A stretch of DNA of 64,000 nt from Sphaerotilus microaerophilus. Its GTDB lineage: Bacteria > Pseudomonadota > Gammaproteobacteria > Burkholderiales > Burkholderiaceae_C. The notes under the pieces are model-generated. The model was not told where the DNA came from. It saw only the letters and a program-made list of their open reading frames with translations, and did no database searches. The stretch's first letter is position 1; each line of letters begins with the position of its first letter. Positions 1 through 9,085 of this stretch are shown piece by piece. Where the stretch lies: positions 5,704,001-5,768,000 of the forward strand of contig NZ_AP025730.1 of assembly GCF_023734135.1 (NCBI RefSeq), written 5' to 3'. The position numbers and the translations under genes were made by a program.

Positions 1-1404
1 AGCGCCGTGCTGGGCATGACGCTGGAGCCGCCCGGCCTGGACCCGACCGCGGGGGCGTCCTCGGCCATCGCCGAGGTGGTGCTCTACAACGTCTTCGAGA
101 CGCTGACGAAGATCCGCGGCGATGGCAGCATCGCGCCGCTGCTGGCCGAGTCCTGGACCGTCACGCCCGACAACAAGACCTGGGCGTTCAAGCTGCGCCC
201 GGGCCTGCGCTTCCACAACGGCGAGCCCTGCAACGCCACGGCGGTGAAGTTCAGCTACGAGCGCGCCGCCGCCGAGGGCAGCCTGAACAAGGACCGCGCC
301 GTCTTCACCAACCTGTTCAACCTCCGCGCCACCGACGACCGCACCCTGGTGCTGACGCTGAAGAACCCGAACCCGGACCTGCTGTTCCAGCTCGGCCAGG
401 CCACCGCGGTGATCGTCGAGCCCAAAAGCGTCGCCGGCAACGCCACCCAGCCGGTGGGCACCGGCCCCTACCGGCTGGAGCGCTGGACCAAGGGGTCCAG
501 CATCACGCTGGCCCGCTGGGCCGAGCACCGCGATGCGAAGCAGGTGGCGCTGGCGCGGGTCACCCTGCGCTTCATCGGCGACGCGGCGGCGCAGATCGCC
601 GCACTGCTGTCGGGCGACGTGGACGCCTTCCCGCGGGTGGCCGCCGGCCGCGCGCTGGAACAGTTCAAGTCCGACCGCCGCTACCAGGTCATCGTCAGCG
701 GCTCGCGCGCCAAGACGATCCTGGCGATCAACAATCGCCGCCGGCCGCTCGACGATGTGCGGGTGCGCCGCGCCATCGCCTCAGCCATCGACCGCCGGGC
801 CGTCATCGACGGCGCGGCCGATGGCTATGGCATGCCCATCGGCAGCTTCTACGTGCCCGGGGCACCCGGCTACGTCGACCTCACCGCGGTGAACGCCTAC
901 GACCCGCCGCGCGCCCGCGCCCTGCTGAAGGAGGCCGGCATCACCGCGCCGCTGGAGCTGACGATGAAGCTGCCACCCACGCCCTACGCCCGCCAGGGGG
1001 GCGAGGTGATCGCGGCGCAGCTGGCCAAGGTCGGCATCACCGCGAAGCTCGAAAGCGTCGAATGGGCGCAGTGGCTGTCCGGCGTCTACAAGGACCGTGC
1101 CTACGACCTGACGCTGATCTCCCACGTCGAGCCGCTGGACTTCGGCAACTTCGCCCGGCCGGGCTACTACTGGAACTACGACTCGGCAAAGTTCAACGCC
1201 CTGTGGGCGCAGATCAACGCCACCGCCGACACCACGCGCCGCCACGCCCTGCTGGCCCAGGCGCAGCGCCTGGTGGCCGACGACGTGGTGGCCGCCTACC
1301 TCTACCAACCCACCTGGATCACGATCGCCAAGGCCGGGCTGAAGGGCCTGTGGCGCGACATGCCGATCCTTGCCAACGAACTGGCCGCGCTGGGCTGGGA
1401 GTGA
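1..1404 (+). CDS. ABC transporter substrate-binding protein, family 5 (5' end missing)
   Basis: The reading frame is open from the first base, so the N-terminus and any signal peptide lie outside the window. The visible 467 residues have the layout of a dipeptide/oligopeptide-type (SBP_bac_5) periplasmic binding protein: an early EPPGLDPT segment, LAESW..TPDNKTWAFKLRPGLRFHNGEP near the start, the PVGTGPYRLERW segment about residue 155, and the conserved DDVRVRRAIASAIDR stretch about residue 250. Such proteins capture peptides, opines, glutathione or nickel chelates in the periplasm and hand them to a membrane permease. The ligand cannot be read from the sequence. No permease or ATPase genes follow, so any partners must be upstream or unlinked. 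Confidence 0.9.
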   Translation, partial: SAVLGMTLEPPGLDPTAGASSAIAEVVLYNVFETLTKIRGDGSIAPLLAESWTVTPDNKTWAFKLRPGLRFHNGEPCNATAVKFSYERAAAEGSLNKDRAVFTNLFNLRATDDRTLVLTLKNPNPDLLFQLGQATAVIVEPKSVAGNATQPVGTGPYRLERWTKGSSITLARWAEHRDAKQVALARVTLRFIGDAAAQIAALLSGDVDAFPRVAAGRALEQFKSDRRYQVIVSGSRAKTILAINNRRRPLDDVRVRRAIASAIDRRAVIDGAADGYGMPIGSFYVPGAPGYVDLTAVNAYDPPRARALLKEAGITAPLELTMKLPPTPYARQGGEVIAAQLAKVGITAKLESVEWAQWLSGVYKDRAYDLTLISHVEPLDFGNFARPGYYWNYDSAKFNALWAQINATADTTRRHALLAQAQRLVADDVVAAYLYQPTWITIAKAGLKGLWRDMPILANELAALGWE

Positions 1405-1468
1405 AGGGGGGAATTGGACCCTCCCCACAGCGCCAGGGCCGTCATGCGCCCTTGACGGGCACCCCATG

Positions 1469-1498
1469 AAAAAAGGCCACCGACAAGGTGGCCTCTTT
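1469..1498 (-). terminator. Intrinsic terminator, probably bidirectional
   Basis: A perfect 7-bp stem (GGCCACC at 1475-1481, GGTGGCC at 1487-1493) with a 5-nt loop. Read on the minus strand the stem is followed by six T, which fits termination of the small minus-strand gene ending at 1528. On the plus strand it is followed by TCTTTC, so it may also stop transcription from the binding-protein gene. Confidence 0.8.
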
Positions 1499-1527
1499 CG
1501 TCACGCCGGGACCCGCCCGGCAGGGAC

Positions 1528-1875
1528 TCACTTCGCGCCGGACATGCCCGACATGCCTTCGTTGGTCTTCGGCAGCTCGCCCTTCTTGACGGCTTCCTTG
1601 ACTTCGGCACGGCGCTTGGCGGTCTGGGCCTTGCCCTCTTCCTTGCTCACCTTCGATGCGGCGGCGGGAGCCGGGGAGGCTTCCTGCACTTCCTTCAGTT
1701 CGCCCTTCTTCTTGGCGTCCTTGACTTCAGCCTGGCGCTTGGCACGGGCCTCGGCCTTTTCGGCGGCGGTGGCCTTCTTCGGCGCGGGGGTGTCCTGGGT
1801 GCCTTCGGCGGCTTGGGCGCCAAACACCATGAAGACGGAAGCGATCAGGGCGGTGGAAAGGGTGCGGATGGTCAT
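1528..1875 (-). CDS. Small Lys/Ala-rich exported protein with tandem repeat
   Basis: A 115-residue protein of unknown function. The start at 1875 is chosen because an AGGAG ribosome site lies just upstream and because the protein then begins with a signal peptide (MTIRTLSTALIASVFMVFGA, cleavage after AQA near residue 22). The mature part is rich in Lys, Glu and Ala. It holds two copies of one 16-residue unit, AKRQAEVKDAKKKGEL (45-60) and AKRRAEVKEAVKKGEL (86-101), separated by a Pro/Ala-rich linker, and it ends in MSGMSGAK. Small lysine-rich periplasmic proteins like this occur in Burkholderiales without an assigned role. A longer upstream start would lose the signal peptide. Confidence 0.7.
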   Translation of the reverse strand: MTIRTLSTALIASVFMVFGAQAAEGTQDTPAPKKATAAEKAEARAKRQAEVKDAKKKGELKEVQEASPAPAAASKVSKEEGKAQTAKRRAEVKEAVKKGELPKTNEGMSGMSGAK

Positions 1876-2288
1876 TGATGGACTCCTGACTCTGGCAAAC
1901 AAAACGCTGTTGTCGAAAACCGACGTCAGGGTCACGGACTGTGGACCGCTGACCACCCGACGAGGGATTCTCATTGGATCACAGACACGCGATGGGGTCC
2001 TGACATTGAACATGTTACCGACCCACCACAGCCGACTGTTGACTTTTCTCAACACTCCGGACCTCATCGGATCCGTGCAAATCCGCAGTCACAACGGAGC
2101 CGATCCATGTTCGGTTGACCGGCGGGCCCGGTGATCCGTGACAACCCTGAGTGCACTGGAACACCGTGGGGCTGGCCGCCAGAATCCCCGGGCGGCGCTT
2201 GCCTGCCTGGCCATGCCCACTTGATGTGCATGGCCGATGTGCACGTTGCGCGAGAAGTGCTTCCAACCGCCGACTTCAGGAGCCGCCC
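1876..2288. other. 413-bp intergenic region, no gene seen
   Basis: The region separates the divergent small exported protein (minus) and the hydrolase (plus), so it should hold both promoters. It is visibly less GC-rich than its surroundings. I found no well-spaced -35/-10 pair, no RNA gene and no convincing repeat. Small reading frames crossing it look like shadows. Confidence 0.5.
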
Positions 2289-3188
2289 ATGCCAGCAGCG
2301 CTGTACCGCCACTTCCAGACCCAGGCCGAGATCGATGCGGCCTACAACCCCTCGCTGCAGGTGGCCGACGCCGCGGCCGAATTGCGCCACTTCGCCGAGG
2401 CGGCCCAGCGGGCGCGCGCCACGCTGCGCCACCAGCTGGACCTGCCCTACGGAGCAACGCTGGCCGAGACGCTGGACATCTTCCCGGCCGATCCCTCCGC
2501 GCAGGGCTCCGGCCCGGGGGCGGCACCGGTGTTCGTGTTCCTGCACGGCGGCTACTGGCGCGCGCTGTCGTCGCGGGACTTCAGCGGCATCGCGCTGGGC
2601 CTGCAGCGGCGCGGCATCACCACCGTGCTGGTGAACTACGCGCTGTGCCCTCAGGTGACGATCGACGAGATCGTGCGCCAGGTGCGCGCCGCCCTGGCCT
2701 GGGTACTGCGCCACATCGGCGCCCACGGCGGCGATGCGCAGCGCGTGGCCATCGGTGGACACTCGGCCGGCGGCCACCTCACCGCGATGGCGCTGCTGAC
2801 GCGCTGGGCCGAAGACTACGGCCTGCCGGCCGACCCATTCCGCGCCGCGCTGGCCATCAGCGGCCTGTATGACCTGAATCCGCTGCGCTACAGCTACCTG
2901 CAGCCAATGATCCAGCTCGACGACGGCGTGATCCGCCGCCAGTCGCCGGCCTTTCTCGCCAGCACGCGCCGCAGCACCACGCCGCTCTGGCTGACCTGGG
3001 GCGGTGACGAGTCCGACGAGTTCGCCCACCAGTCGCGGCTGATGCACGATGCCTGGCAGACCGCCGGCAACCCGGGCGTGCTCTCGGTGCAAGCCGGGCG
3101 CAACCACTTCAGCGCCCTGCACGGCTTCGAGGATCCGGCCAGCCCGCTGTGCGACTGGCTGGCCCACCACCTGAGCACCGGCGGCTGA
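2289..3188 (+). CDS. Alpha/beta hydrolase of the kynurenine formamidase/HSL type
   Basis: A 299-residue cytoplasmic alpha/beta hydrolase. The start is placed at MPAALYRHF because a CAGGAG ribosome site precedes it. Visible are the oxyanion-hole motif HGGYWRALSSRDFSG (about residue 85), the nucleophile elbow GHSAGGH (about residue 155) and a late His in GRNHFSALHGF, giving the Ser/Asp/His layout. HGGYW is typical of arylformamidase-like esterases that hydrolyse N-formylkynurenine or small carboxylesters. No tryptophan-degradation genes are adjacent, so the kynurenine role is only a family-level guess. The gene stands alone between a divergent gene and the porin. Confidence 0.8.
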   Translation: MPAALYRHFQTQAEIDAAYNPSLQVADAAAELRHFAEAAQRARATLRHQLDLPYGATLAETLDIFPADPSAQGSGPGAAPVFVFLHGGYWRALSSRDFSGIALGLQRRGITTVLVNYALCPQVTIDEIVRQVRAALAWVLRHIGAHGGDAQRVAIGGHSAGGHLTAMALLTRWAEDYGLPADPFRAALAISGLYDLNPLRYSYLQPMIQLDDGVIRRQSPAFLASTRRSTTPLWLTWGGDESDEFAHQSRLMHDAWQTAGNPGVLSVQAGRNHFSALHGFEDPASPLCDWLAHHLSTGG

Positions 3189-3440
3189 CCGCATCGCCCG
3201 AGGCGTCGTGCTCGCGCGACAACTCACCGACCCGCAGCCGCAATCCATCCGCCCGATGGTGTATGGCCGTCGCCAATCTGCTGCGCGTGGTCTCGTCCAG
3301 GAGACGACATGTCTTCGAAACACAACATCCGAGCTGGCTTCAGGGCGTTTGTCACGCCTACACTGCCGCACACCTTGCAACGAGCCGCAAGTCGTTGTTT
3401 CCGCCCATCAACCCTCGTTCGAGGATTCCAGGTGATCACC

Positions 3441-4382
3441 ATGAAGAAGACTTTCGTTTTCGCCGCCGTTGCCCTGCTGGCCGGCGCCGCCCAGGCCCAG
3501 GTGTCCGTCTACGGTCTGATCGACATGAGCTACGGCAAGAGCGTGGCCTCTGATGCCGCTGGCCTGAAGGCCGACTTCCACTCCGGTGGCGACAACGGCT
3601 CCGGCGAAGGCAACTCCACCACCCGCCTGGGCGTGAAGGGCAACCTCGACGTCGGTTCGGGCATGAAGGCGAACTTCAAGTTCGAAACCGGCGGCATCAA
3701 CAGCGACGGCGCCGTGAATCCGGGCGGCGCCTTCTTCAACCGCCAGGCCTGGGCCGGCGTGTCGGGTGGCTTCGGTGAAGTGCGCCTGGGCCGCCAGGAC
3801 TCGGTGCCCTTCCAGACCATGGCCGGCTTCGACCAGAACGGCGCCTCCAACGGCGTGTCCGCACCCGGCCTGGCCGGCGTGGCCACCTGGGGCACGGGCC
3901 GCCAGTCGCGCTCGCTGCAGTACATCTCGCCGAAGTTCGGCGGCCTGAGCGTGCAAGCCGGCTTCGTGCCCGAAGGCAACGTCGCCGGTGCGAAGAACAA
4001 CGTCTCGCTGGGCGTGAGCTACGGCGTCGACAAGCTGTCGGCCGCGGTGGCCTACGAGAGCAAGCGCGTGGACGGTGGCGAGGACTTCATGTCGGTGTCC
4101 GCCGGCTATGACTTCGGCTTCGCGAAGTTCGCCCTGGGCTATGCCGACGGCGGCAAGAACGCCAAGGGCCTGAGCACCGGCGTGACGGTGCCGGTCGGCG
4201 CCGGCATCACCGTGGGCGGCCAGTACGCCCGCAATTCCGACACCAAGGGCAGCGCCTACGAGCTCTTCGTGAACAAGGAAGTGCTGAAGAACACCTACGC
4301 CTACTTCGAGGCCGGCAAGGCCAACGCGAAGACCGGCGTCGATGGCACCGGCTACGCCCTGGGCCTGATCCTGGTGTTCTGA
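3441..4382 (+). CDS. Gram-negative trimeric porin, Burkholderiales type
   Basis: A 313-residue outer-membrane porin. The start at MKKTFVFAAVALLAGAAQA gives a classical signal peptide cleaved before QVSVYGLIDMSYG, the usual first beta-strand of betaproteobacterial porins (Porin_4/OmpC-like). An AGGTGA ribosome site precedes it. A GVSGGFGEVRLGRQ segment and repeated amphipathic strands follow, and the chain ends in LGLILVF with the terminal Phe needed for insertion by the BAM complex. The length is slightly short for the family (about 330-380 residues). It would form a general diffusion pore for small hydrophilic solutes. It is monocistronic, with its own strong terminator at 4435-4466. Confidence 0.93.
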   Translation: MKKTFVFAAVALLAGAAQAQVSVYGLIDMSYGKSVASDAAGLKADFHSGGDNGSGEGNSTTRLGVKGNLDVGSGMKANFKFETGGINSDGAVNPGGAFFNRQAWAGVSGGFGEVRLGRQDSVPFQTMAGFDQNGASNGVSAPGLAGVATWGTGRQSRSLQYISPKFGGLSVQAGFVPEGNVAGAKNNVSLGVSYGVDKLSAAVAYESKRVDGGEDFMSVSAGYDFGFAKFALGYADGGKNAKGLSTGVTVPVGAGITVGGQYARNSDTKGSAYELFVNKEVLKNTYAYFEAGKANAKTGVDGTGYALGLILVF

Positions 4383-4434
4383 TCCAGGTTCGGTTCAGCG
4401 GGGCCCGCACGGCCCCTGCATCCGAACGCTCCAA

Positions 4435-4466
4435 ACGACCCGCCCTCCCGGCGGGTCGTTGCGTTT
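4435..4466. terminator. Intrinsic terminator between convergent genes
   Basis: A 10-bp perfect stem (ACGACCCGCC at 4435-4444, GGCGGGTCGT at 4450-4459), 5-nt loop, then TGCGTTT. It lies between the porin (plus) and the exported protein on the minus strand. The minus-strand reading also ends in a short T run, so it probably serves both. Confidence 0.8.
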
Positions 4467-4479
4467 CAGCGCCGCTCTT

Positions 4480-5682
4480 TCAGCGCCCCACGCCGCCCGC
4501 AGGCCACTCCCCCAGCCCGGCCGGCACCGGGCCCGCGGAGGCCTGGCCCCCGGGCGACAGCTCCGGCCCGGGGTGGTCGCGCCAGTAACCCTCCCGCGCA
4601 GCCGCCCGGTAGGCCGCCGCCCAGGCCACCAGCGCGTCGACATAGGCGCGCTGCGCCGGTGCCACGGCCAGCGCCTCGGGCGTCCAGGCGCGCGGGTCGT
4701 CGGCCGGCGCGCCCAGCCAGTGCCCCGGCCAGTCGATGCGGCTCACCCCCAGGTAGCCGTAGGTCCGGTCGCCAAAGCTCAGCGTGCTGGTCAGCCCCGC
4801 CCCACGCACGACGGCCCCCAGCGACGCCAGGCTGGCCTGCAACTCCCCCCGCAGCTCCGCCTGCGCCGGATCAGTCCCGGCCAGTGGCTCGGCGCTGCTG
4901 CGCAGGGCGAGGCACTCGTCACGGGTGCGCTGCTGCAGGCCCTTCTCGAAGCGCAGCCGCAGCGCGCCACCCGCCTCGCAACCCGCCAGATCGCTCCAGG
5001 TGGGCACCGTCACCTGGCGACCGTTCATCGTGAAGTGCAGCAGCGTCACCAGGCGCGAACCGGCAAAGCGCCCGAACACCACGCTGCCCACATCCACCGG
5101 CTCGCTGCGGATCTGGTGGCTGATGTAGTTGACGTTCTGCGCTGAGCGGTTGTCCACCGCCGCCAGCACCACCCAGTCCCCCGCCGGAAGGAGCAACTGC
5201 TTCTTGGCCCCGAAGCGGCCCACCATCAGCGCGCCCGGGCCGGCAAACCGGTCGCCCAGGCGGAAGGTCACGATGCCGCTGTTCTCGGCCTCGCGGGAAA
5301 AGGGCTGCAGCCGGCCACCCACGCCCAGCGTGCCCAGCGGGCTGCTCGGCAACACCGCGGGAACGGCGCCAGCAGCCGTACCCTGCGCCGCCGCACCGGT
5401 GCCCGGCAGCACCACCGGGCTGGCCGATTCACCCTTGGCCAGCGCCGCGCGCGCCATCGGCGCAAACAGCCCGTTCGGAAAGGCCGACAGGAAGGCACGG
5501 TATGCATCGGGCGTGCCAATGCGCTCGGCCGAGCGCCAGAACTCGGTCTCGGCTGCGCTGGGGGCGGCTGTGGACGGTGCCTGGGCCTGAGCCGGCACCG
5601 CCGCCAGCAGCGCGAGCGCGGCAGCCAGCGGCAGCAGGGTCCTCGGGGCGATGCGGGGCGAGCGTGGAAACAGAGCGGCCAT
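4480..5682 (-). CDS. Exported protein of unknown function
   Basis: A 400-residue protein with an N-terminal signal peptide: basic start, Leu/Ala-rich core LLPLAAALALLAAVPAQAQA, cleavage near residue 34. Soon after comes a TEFWRSAERIGTPDAYRAFL segment with PNGLFAPMARAAL, a short tetratricopeptide-like motif seen in many exported bacterial proteins, often in front of caspase-like or SPOR domains; neither domain is visible here. The rest contains a basic beta-rich region (residues about 105-225) and a C-terminal part with FGDRTYGYLGVSRIDWPGHWLG. The fold and role are not recognised. The start at 5682 lacks a strong ribosome site. Confidence 0.65.
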   Translation of the reverse strand: MAALFPRSPRIAPRTLLPLAAALALLAAVPAQAQAPSTAAPSAAETEFWRSAERIGTPDAYRAFLSAFPNGLFAPMARAALAKGESASPVVLPGTGAAAQGTAAGAVPAVLPSSPLGTLGVGGRLQPFSREAENSGIVTFRLGDRFAGPGALMVGRFGAKKQLLLPAGDWVVLAAVDNRSAQNVNYISHQIRSEPVDVGSVVFGRFAGSRLVTLLHFTMNGRQVTVPTWSDLAGCEAGGALRLRFEKGLQQRTRDECLALRSSAEPLAGTDPAQAELRGELQASLASLGAVVRGAGLTSTLSFGDRTYGYLGVSRIDWPGHWLGAPADDPRAWTPEALAVAPAQRAYVDALVAWAAAYRAAAREGYWRDHPGPELSPGGQASAGPVPAGLGEWPAGGVGR

Positions 5683-5821
5683 GGTCCGGGAACGCGGCCG
5701 TGCCGCGGCGAGAGGGAAAAGGCCTTCATTCTGTCAGGCGACTGGCACGCGCCCGCCCCCAATCACCCGGATCAGGGGCCTGTGGCTCGCCGAAACTGGC
5801 AGCACGCCCCACCCTCGAACC

Positions 5822-6523
5822 TCAGGGCACCGGCGGCTCGGCGTCCTCGGTCCCTCCGACGGCACCCAGCTCGCGCAGGCGCACGCTCAGCGGCACGGTG
5901 GAGGGCTGTGCCGGCAGGCCGGCGAGGTGGGCGTCGTCGGCCCAGGCGTCGATCTCCAGGCGGTGCCCGTCCCAGCGCAGCCGGTTGATGCCGGCATTGG
6001 GGATGGCGCAGCGGCGCGGGCCGTGCAGCGACTCGCCAGTGGCGGTGCGCCAGAGCATGTCCAGCACGCCGCCGTGGGTGACCAGCAGCACGCGCTCGCG
6101 CGGGTGCGCCTCGCCCAGGGCCTGCAGCGCGGCGAGGATGCGGGCGTGGAACTGCCGCGCGCTCTCGCCGCCGGGCAGGCCGAAGTCGGCATCGTGCTCG
6201 GCCCAGCGCGCCCAGAGCTCGGGATGCTCGACGTGCAGGGTGTGCACCTTCATCCCCTCGATCTCGCCGAAGGACTGCTCGCGCCAGCGGGCATCGGCCC
6301 GCAGCGCCAGGGCGCGGCGGGTGGCCCAGGGTGCGGCGGTCTGGCGGGCCCGCTGCAGGTCGCTGACCCAGGCGGCATCCACGGGCTCGTCTGCCAACCG
6401 CTCGGCCAGGCGCTCGGCCTGCAGGCGGCCGGTCTCGTTGAGCGGCACGTCCAGCTGGCCCTGGAAGCGGTGCTCGCGGTTGGAGTCGGTTTCGCCGTGG
6501 CGGATGACGATCAGTTCGGTCAT
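5822..6523 (-). CDS. Histidine phosphatase family protein (phosphoglycerate-mutase-like)
   Basis: A 233-residue cytoplasmic phosphatase. The start at MTELIVIRHGETDSNREHRF puts the catalytic RHG motif (His about residue 9, phosphohistidine intermediate) in its usual N-terminal place, followed by QGQLDVPLNETGRLQA. The acid residue is in EQSFGEIEGM and the second catalytic His in VLLVTHGGVLDML near residue 155. Relatives include cofactor-dependent phosphoglycerate mutases, alpha-ribazole phosphatase (CobC) and broad phosphatases such as GpmB/PhoE. No cobalamin genes are adjacent and the substrate is not determinable. A longer upstream start is possible but would extend the chain before the conserved beta-strand. 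Confidence 0.88.
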   Translation of the reverse strand: MTELIVIRHGETDSNREHRFQGQLDVPLNETGRLQAERLAERLADEPVDAAWVSDLQRARQTAAPWATRRALALRADARWREQSFGEIEGMKVHTLHVEHPELWARWAEHDADFGLPGGESARQFHARILAALQALGEAHPRERVLLVTHGGVLDMLWRTATGESLHGPRRCAIPNAGINRLRWDGHRLEIDAWADDAHLAGLPAQPSTVPLSVRLRELGAVGGTEDAEPPVP

Positions 6524-6668
6524 GGTGTGTTCGAGTAAACCACAGCGATGGAGACGCGCGGCCGCTCGAAGTTTCAGCCTGGGCACAACCTCGCGGCGCG
6601 GCGGGCATCGTTCGCGGTGAAGCCGCACGCGTCCGGCCGGACGAACCCGGCGGGCTATCCTTGCGCGC

Positions 6669-7421
6669 ATGACGACGGCCCCCGCCACCTCCGCCACCCT
6701 GGTCCTGCTGCCCGGCCTGGCCTGCGATGCCGCCCTGTTCGAACACCAGGCCGCGGCCCTGCGCGAGCGCTATGGCACCGCACGTGTACAGGTCACCGAC
6801 GTGCACACTCGGGCGGCCAGCCTGCCGGAGATGGCCGCACAGCTGCTGGCCGAGACCCGCGGCGCGCTGGTGCTGATCGGCTGCTCGATGGGCGGCATGG
6901 TGGCGCTGGAGGCGCTGCGCCAGGCGGGCGAACGCGTCGCCGCGCTGGCGCTGCTGGGCAGCTCGGCCCGGGCGGACGTGGCGGCGATGGTGTTCCTGCG
7001 GCGCGAGGCGATCAAGCGCTTCGAGGCCGGCCGCATGGACGAGGTGCTGCGCGCCAACCTGCCGGCGGCCTTCCACCCTCGCCATGCCGGCGACGCGGCG
7101 CTGGTGGAGTCCTATTTCCAGATGATCCGCCGGGCCGGCGCCGCGCAGCTGATCGCACAGAACCGCGCCGTGATGGCCCGGGCGGACCTGCGGCCGCACC
7201 TCGGCGCGATCGGCTGCCCGACGCTGGTGATGGTGGGCGAGGCCGACGCACTGACCCCGCCGGACGAGGCCCGCGAGATGGCCGAGGCCATCCCCGGCGC
7301 CCGGCTGGTGCAGCTGCCCGAATGCGGCCACATGCTGACGCTGGAGGCGCCGCAGCGCGTCAGCGACACCCTGCTGGCCTGGCTGGACGGACTGGATGCC
7401 CAACCCGTCACGCCAGCCTGA
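6669..7421 (+). CDS. Alpha/beta-fold hydrolase
   Basis: A 250-residue cytoplasmic hydrolase that begins directly with the first beta-strand (TLVLLPGLACDAALFEHQ). The nucleophile elbow is GCSMGGMVALEAL (Ser near residue 76), the acid lies in MVGEADALTPPDEA (about 198) and the catalytic His in PECGHMLTLEAP (about 221). This is the 3-oxoadipate enol-lactonase/haloperoxidase-like branch, whose members cleave esters or lactones; the substrate cannot be assigned. It is divergent from the histidine phosphatase, with 145 bp between the starts. A strong hairpin (7447-7474) follows it. Confidence 0.85.
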   Translation: MTTAPATSATLVLLPGLACDAALFEHQAAALRERYGTARVQVTDVHTRAASLPEMAAQLLAETRGALVLIGCSMGGMVALEALRQAGERVAALALLGSSARADVAAMVFLRREAIKRFEAGRMDEVLRANLPAAFHPRHAGDAALVESYFQMIRRAGAAQLIAQNRAVMARADLRPHLGAIGCPTLVMVGEADALTPPDEAREMAEAIPGARLVQLPECGHMLTLEAPQRVSDTLLAWLDGLDAQPVTPA

Positions 7422-7446
7422 ATCCGCCGCCTGACGCCCCCATGGT

Positions 7447-7474
7447 GCGGGGTCCGCAACCGCCCGGACCCCGC
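7447..7474. terminator. Hairpin, possible terminator after the hydrolase gene
   Basis: A 10-bp perfect stem GCGGGGTCCG (7447-7456) and CGGACCCCGC (7465-7474) with an 8-nt loop. No T run follows, so Rho-independent activity is uncertain. It lies between the hydrolase stop and the secB promoter region. Confidence 0.45.
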
Positions 7475-7486
7475 CAGGGTGCCTGC

Positions 7487-7492
7487 CATAAT
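7487..7492 (+). promoter_or_regulatory. Candidate -10 element for secB
   Basis: CATAAT at 7487-7492 matches TATAAT at five of six positions and lies about 87 bp upstream of the secB start. The sequence 16-17 bp further upstream (CGGACC region, inside the hairpin arm) is only a weak -35 match, so the assignment is tentative. Confidence 0.35.
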
Positions 7493-7578
7493 CCGCCGCG
7501 CCCGTCCGCGGGCCCTGCCGCGGCGGCCCGAGCCTCCTGATTCGTGCCCCGCCCCCAGCCATCACCGAGTCACCAGCC

Positions 7579-8031
7579 ATGTCCGACGAACAAGCCCAAC
7601 CCGTGTTCCAGATCCAGCGCGTCTACCTGAAGGACCTGTCGCTGGAGCAGCCCAACTCGCCGCAGATCCTGATCGAGCAGGGCCAGCCGGCGGTGGAAGT
7701 GAACCTGGGCGTCGAAGTGCAGCCGGTGGCCGAAGGCATCTATGAGGTTGCCGTGACCGCCACGGTCACCACCAAGCTGACCGACCGCACCCTGTTCCTG
7801 TGCGAGGCCAAGCAGGCCGGCATCTTCGAGATCCGCAACATCCCGGACGACCAGATGCAGCCCATCCTGGGCATCGCCTGCCCGGGCATCGTCTACCCGT
7901 ACCTGCGCGCCGTGGTGGCCGACGTGATCACCCGTGGCGGCTTCCCGCCGGTGCACCTGGCCGAAGTGAACTTCCAGGCCATGTTCGAGGCGCAGCAGGC
8001 CCAGCAGCAAGGCGGCCAGCTGCCCAACTGA
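7579..8031 (+). CDS. secB: Protein-export chaperone SecB
   Basis: A 150-residue protein matching SecB over its whole length: [21 protein letters not shown] at the start, the [12 protein letters not shown] strand, the [10 protein letters not shown] segment, and the [35 protein letters not shown] block that forms the SecA-binding face and substrate groove. SecB is a tetrameric cytoplasmic chaperone that keeps precursors such as outer-membrane proteins unfolded and delivers them to SecA. It is followed after 34 bp by gpsA, a pairing common in proteobacteria (usually grxC-secB-gpsA); no glutaredoxin gene is present here. Confidence 0.97.
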   Translation: MSDEQAQPVFQIQRVYLKDLSLEQPNSPQILIEQGQPAVEVNLGVEVQPVAEGIYEVAVTATVTTKLTDRTLFLCEAKQAGIFEIRNIPDDQMQPILGIACPGIVYPYLRAVVADVITRGGFPPVHLAEVNFQAMFEAQQAQQQGGQLPN

Positions 8032-8065
8032 CCGGAATCAGTCCCCGAGAAGCGCCTGAGCCACG

Positions 8066-9085
8066 ATGACGCGCCCGCTCGACGACCTGCCGGTTCCCGT
8101 CACGGTGCTCGGCGCCGGCGCCTGGGGCACCGCACTGGCAGCCCAGGCCGCCACGCGCCAGCCCACGCTGCTGTGGGCGCGTGACGCGGCGCAGGCCGAG
8201 GCGATCGCCACGACGCGGCTGAACCAGCGCTACCTGCCTGGCATCGCCCTGCCAGCGGCGCTGCGCGTCACCGCCGACCTGGACGCCGCGCTGGCCCACG
8301 CTGGCGCTCCTGGCGCGCGCGGCCTGTTCATCATCGGCACGCCGATGGCGGCGCTGCGCGAGACGCTTGCGCGCCTGCCCGAGGGCAGCGCCGCGATGTG
8401 GCTGTGCAAGGGCTTCGAGGCCGGCAGCGGGCTGCTCGGCCATGAGATCGCCCTGCAGGCCGCCCCCCGGGTGCGCACCGGCGTGCTCTCCGGCCCCAGC
8501 TTCGCGCAGGAGGTGGCCCGCGGCCAACCCACCGCCCTGGTGGCCGCCAGCCGCGACGCGGCGCTCTGCCAGGCCGCCATGCAGGCCCTGCACGGCGGCA
8601 GCCTGCGCGTCTACTCCTCGCCCGATCCGGTCGGCGTCGAGGTGGGCGGCGCCGTCAAGAACGTGCTGGCGATCGCCACCGGCATCGCCGACGGCATGGC
8701 GCTGGGTCTGAACGCCCGCGCTGCGCTGATCACCCGCGGCCTGGCCGAGATGACCCGCCTCGGGCTGGCACTCGGTGCGATGGCCGAGACCTTCATGGGC
8801 CTGTCCGGCCTGGGCGACTTGGTGCTCACCGCCACCGGCGACCTCTCGCGCAACCGTCGCGTCGGCCTGCGCCTGGCGGCCGGGGTGTCGCTCAAACAGA
8901 TCCTGCACGAACTCGGCCACGTCGCCGAGGGCGTCTACAGCGCCGAGACGGTGCTGAACCGGGCCCGCACGCTCGGCGTCGAAATGCCGATCACCGAGGC
9001 GGTCGTCGCGGTGCTGCGCGGCGAACTCGCCCCACGCGCCGCCGTGGCCGCGCTGATGACGCGCGAGGCGCGCGCGGAACACTGA
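8066..9085 (+). CDS. gpsA: NAD(P)-dependent glycerol-3-phosphate dehydrogenase
   Basis: A 339-residue enzyme reducing dihydroxyacetone phosphate to sn-glycerol 3-phosphate for phospholipid synthesis. The N-terminal Rossmann loop reads [16 protein letters not shown] (Gly16, 18 and 21). The substrate domain holds [19 protein letters not shown] with the catalytic Lys198, followed by [14 protein letters not shown] and [17 protein letters not shown], all hallmarks of GpsA. The length is normal (about 330). It lies in a probable operon with secB, 34 bp upstream. No usual serine acetyltransferase or rRNA methylase gene follows. Confidence 0.97.
   Translation: MTRPLDDLPVPVTVLGAGAWGTALAAQAATRQPTLLWARDAAQAEAIATTRLNQRYLPGIALPAALRVTADLDAALAHAGAPGARGLFIIGTPMAALRETLARLPEGSAAMWLCKGFEAGSGLLGHEIALQAAPRVRTGVLSGPSFAQEVARGQPTALVAASRDAALCQAAMQALHGGSLRVYSSPDPVGVEVGGAVKNVLAIATGIADGMALGLNARAALITRGLAEMTRLGLALGAMAETFMGLSGLGDLVLTATGDLSRNRRVGLRLAAGVSLKQILHELGHVAEGVYSAETVLNRARTLGVEMPITEAVVAVLRGELAPRAAVAALMTREARAEH

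Noticed and set aside
2115..2143. TTGACC with GTGACA 17 bp downstream as promoter of the first hydrolase
   Set aside because: The -10 half matches the consensus too poorly to be reported as a feature.
2064..3380. Long minus-strand open frame opposite the hydrolase gene (438 codons)
   Set aside because: It is a GC-rich shadow: the plus-strand hydrolase has full family motifs, while this frame gives a low-complexity Arg/Gln/His-rich translation.
5772..7580. 602-codon minus-strand frame spanning the phosphatase and second hydrolase
   Set aside because: It runs out of frame through the histidine phosphatase and antisense to the second hydrolase, both with intact catalytic motifs; its translation is compositionally biased.
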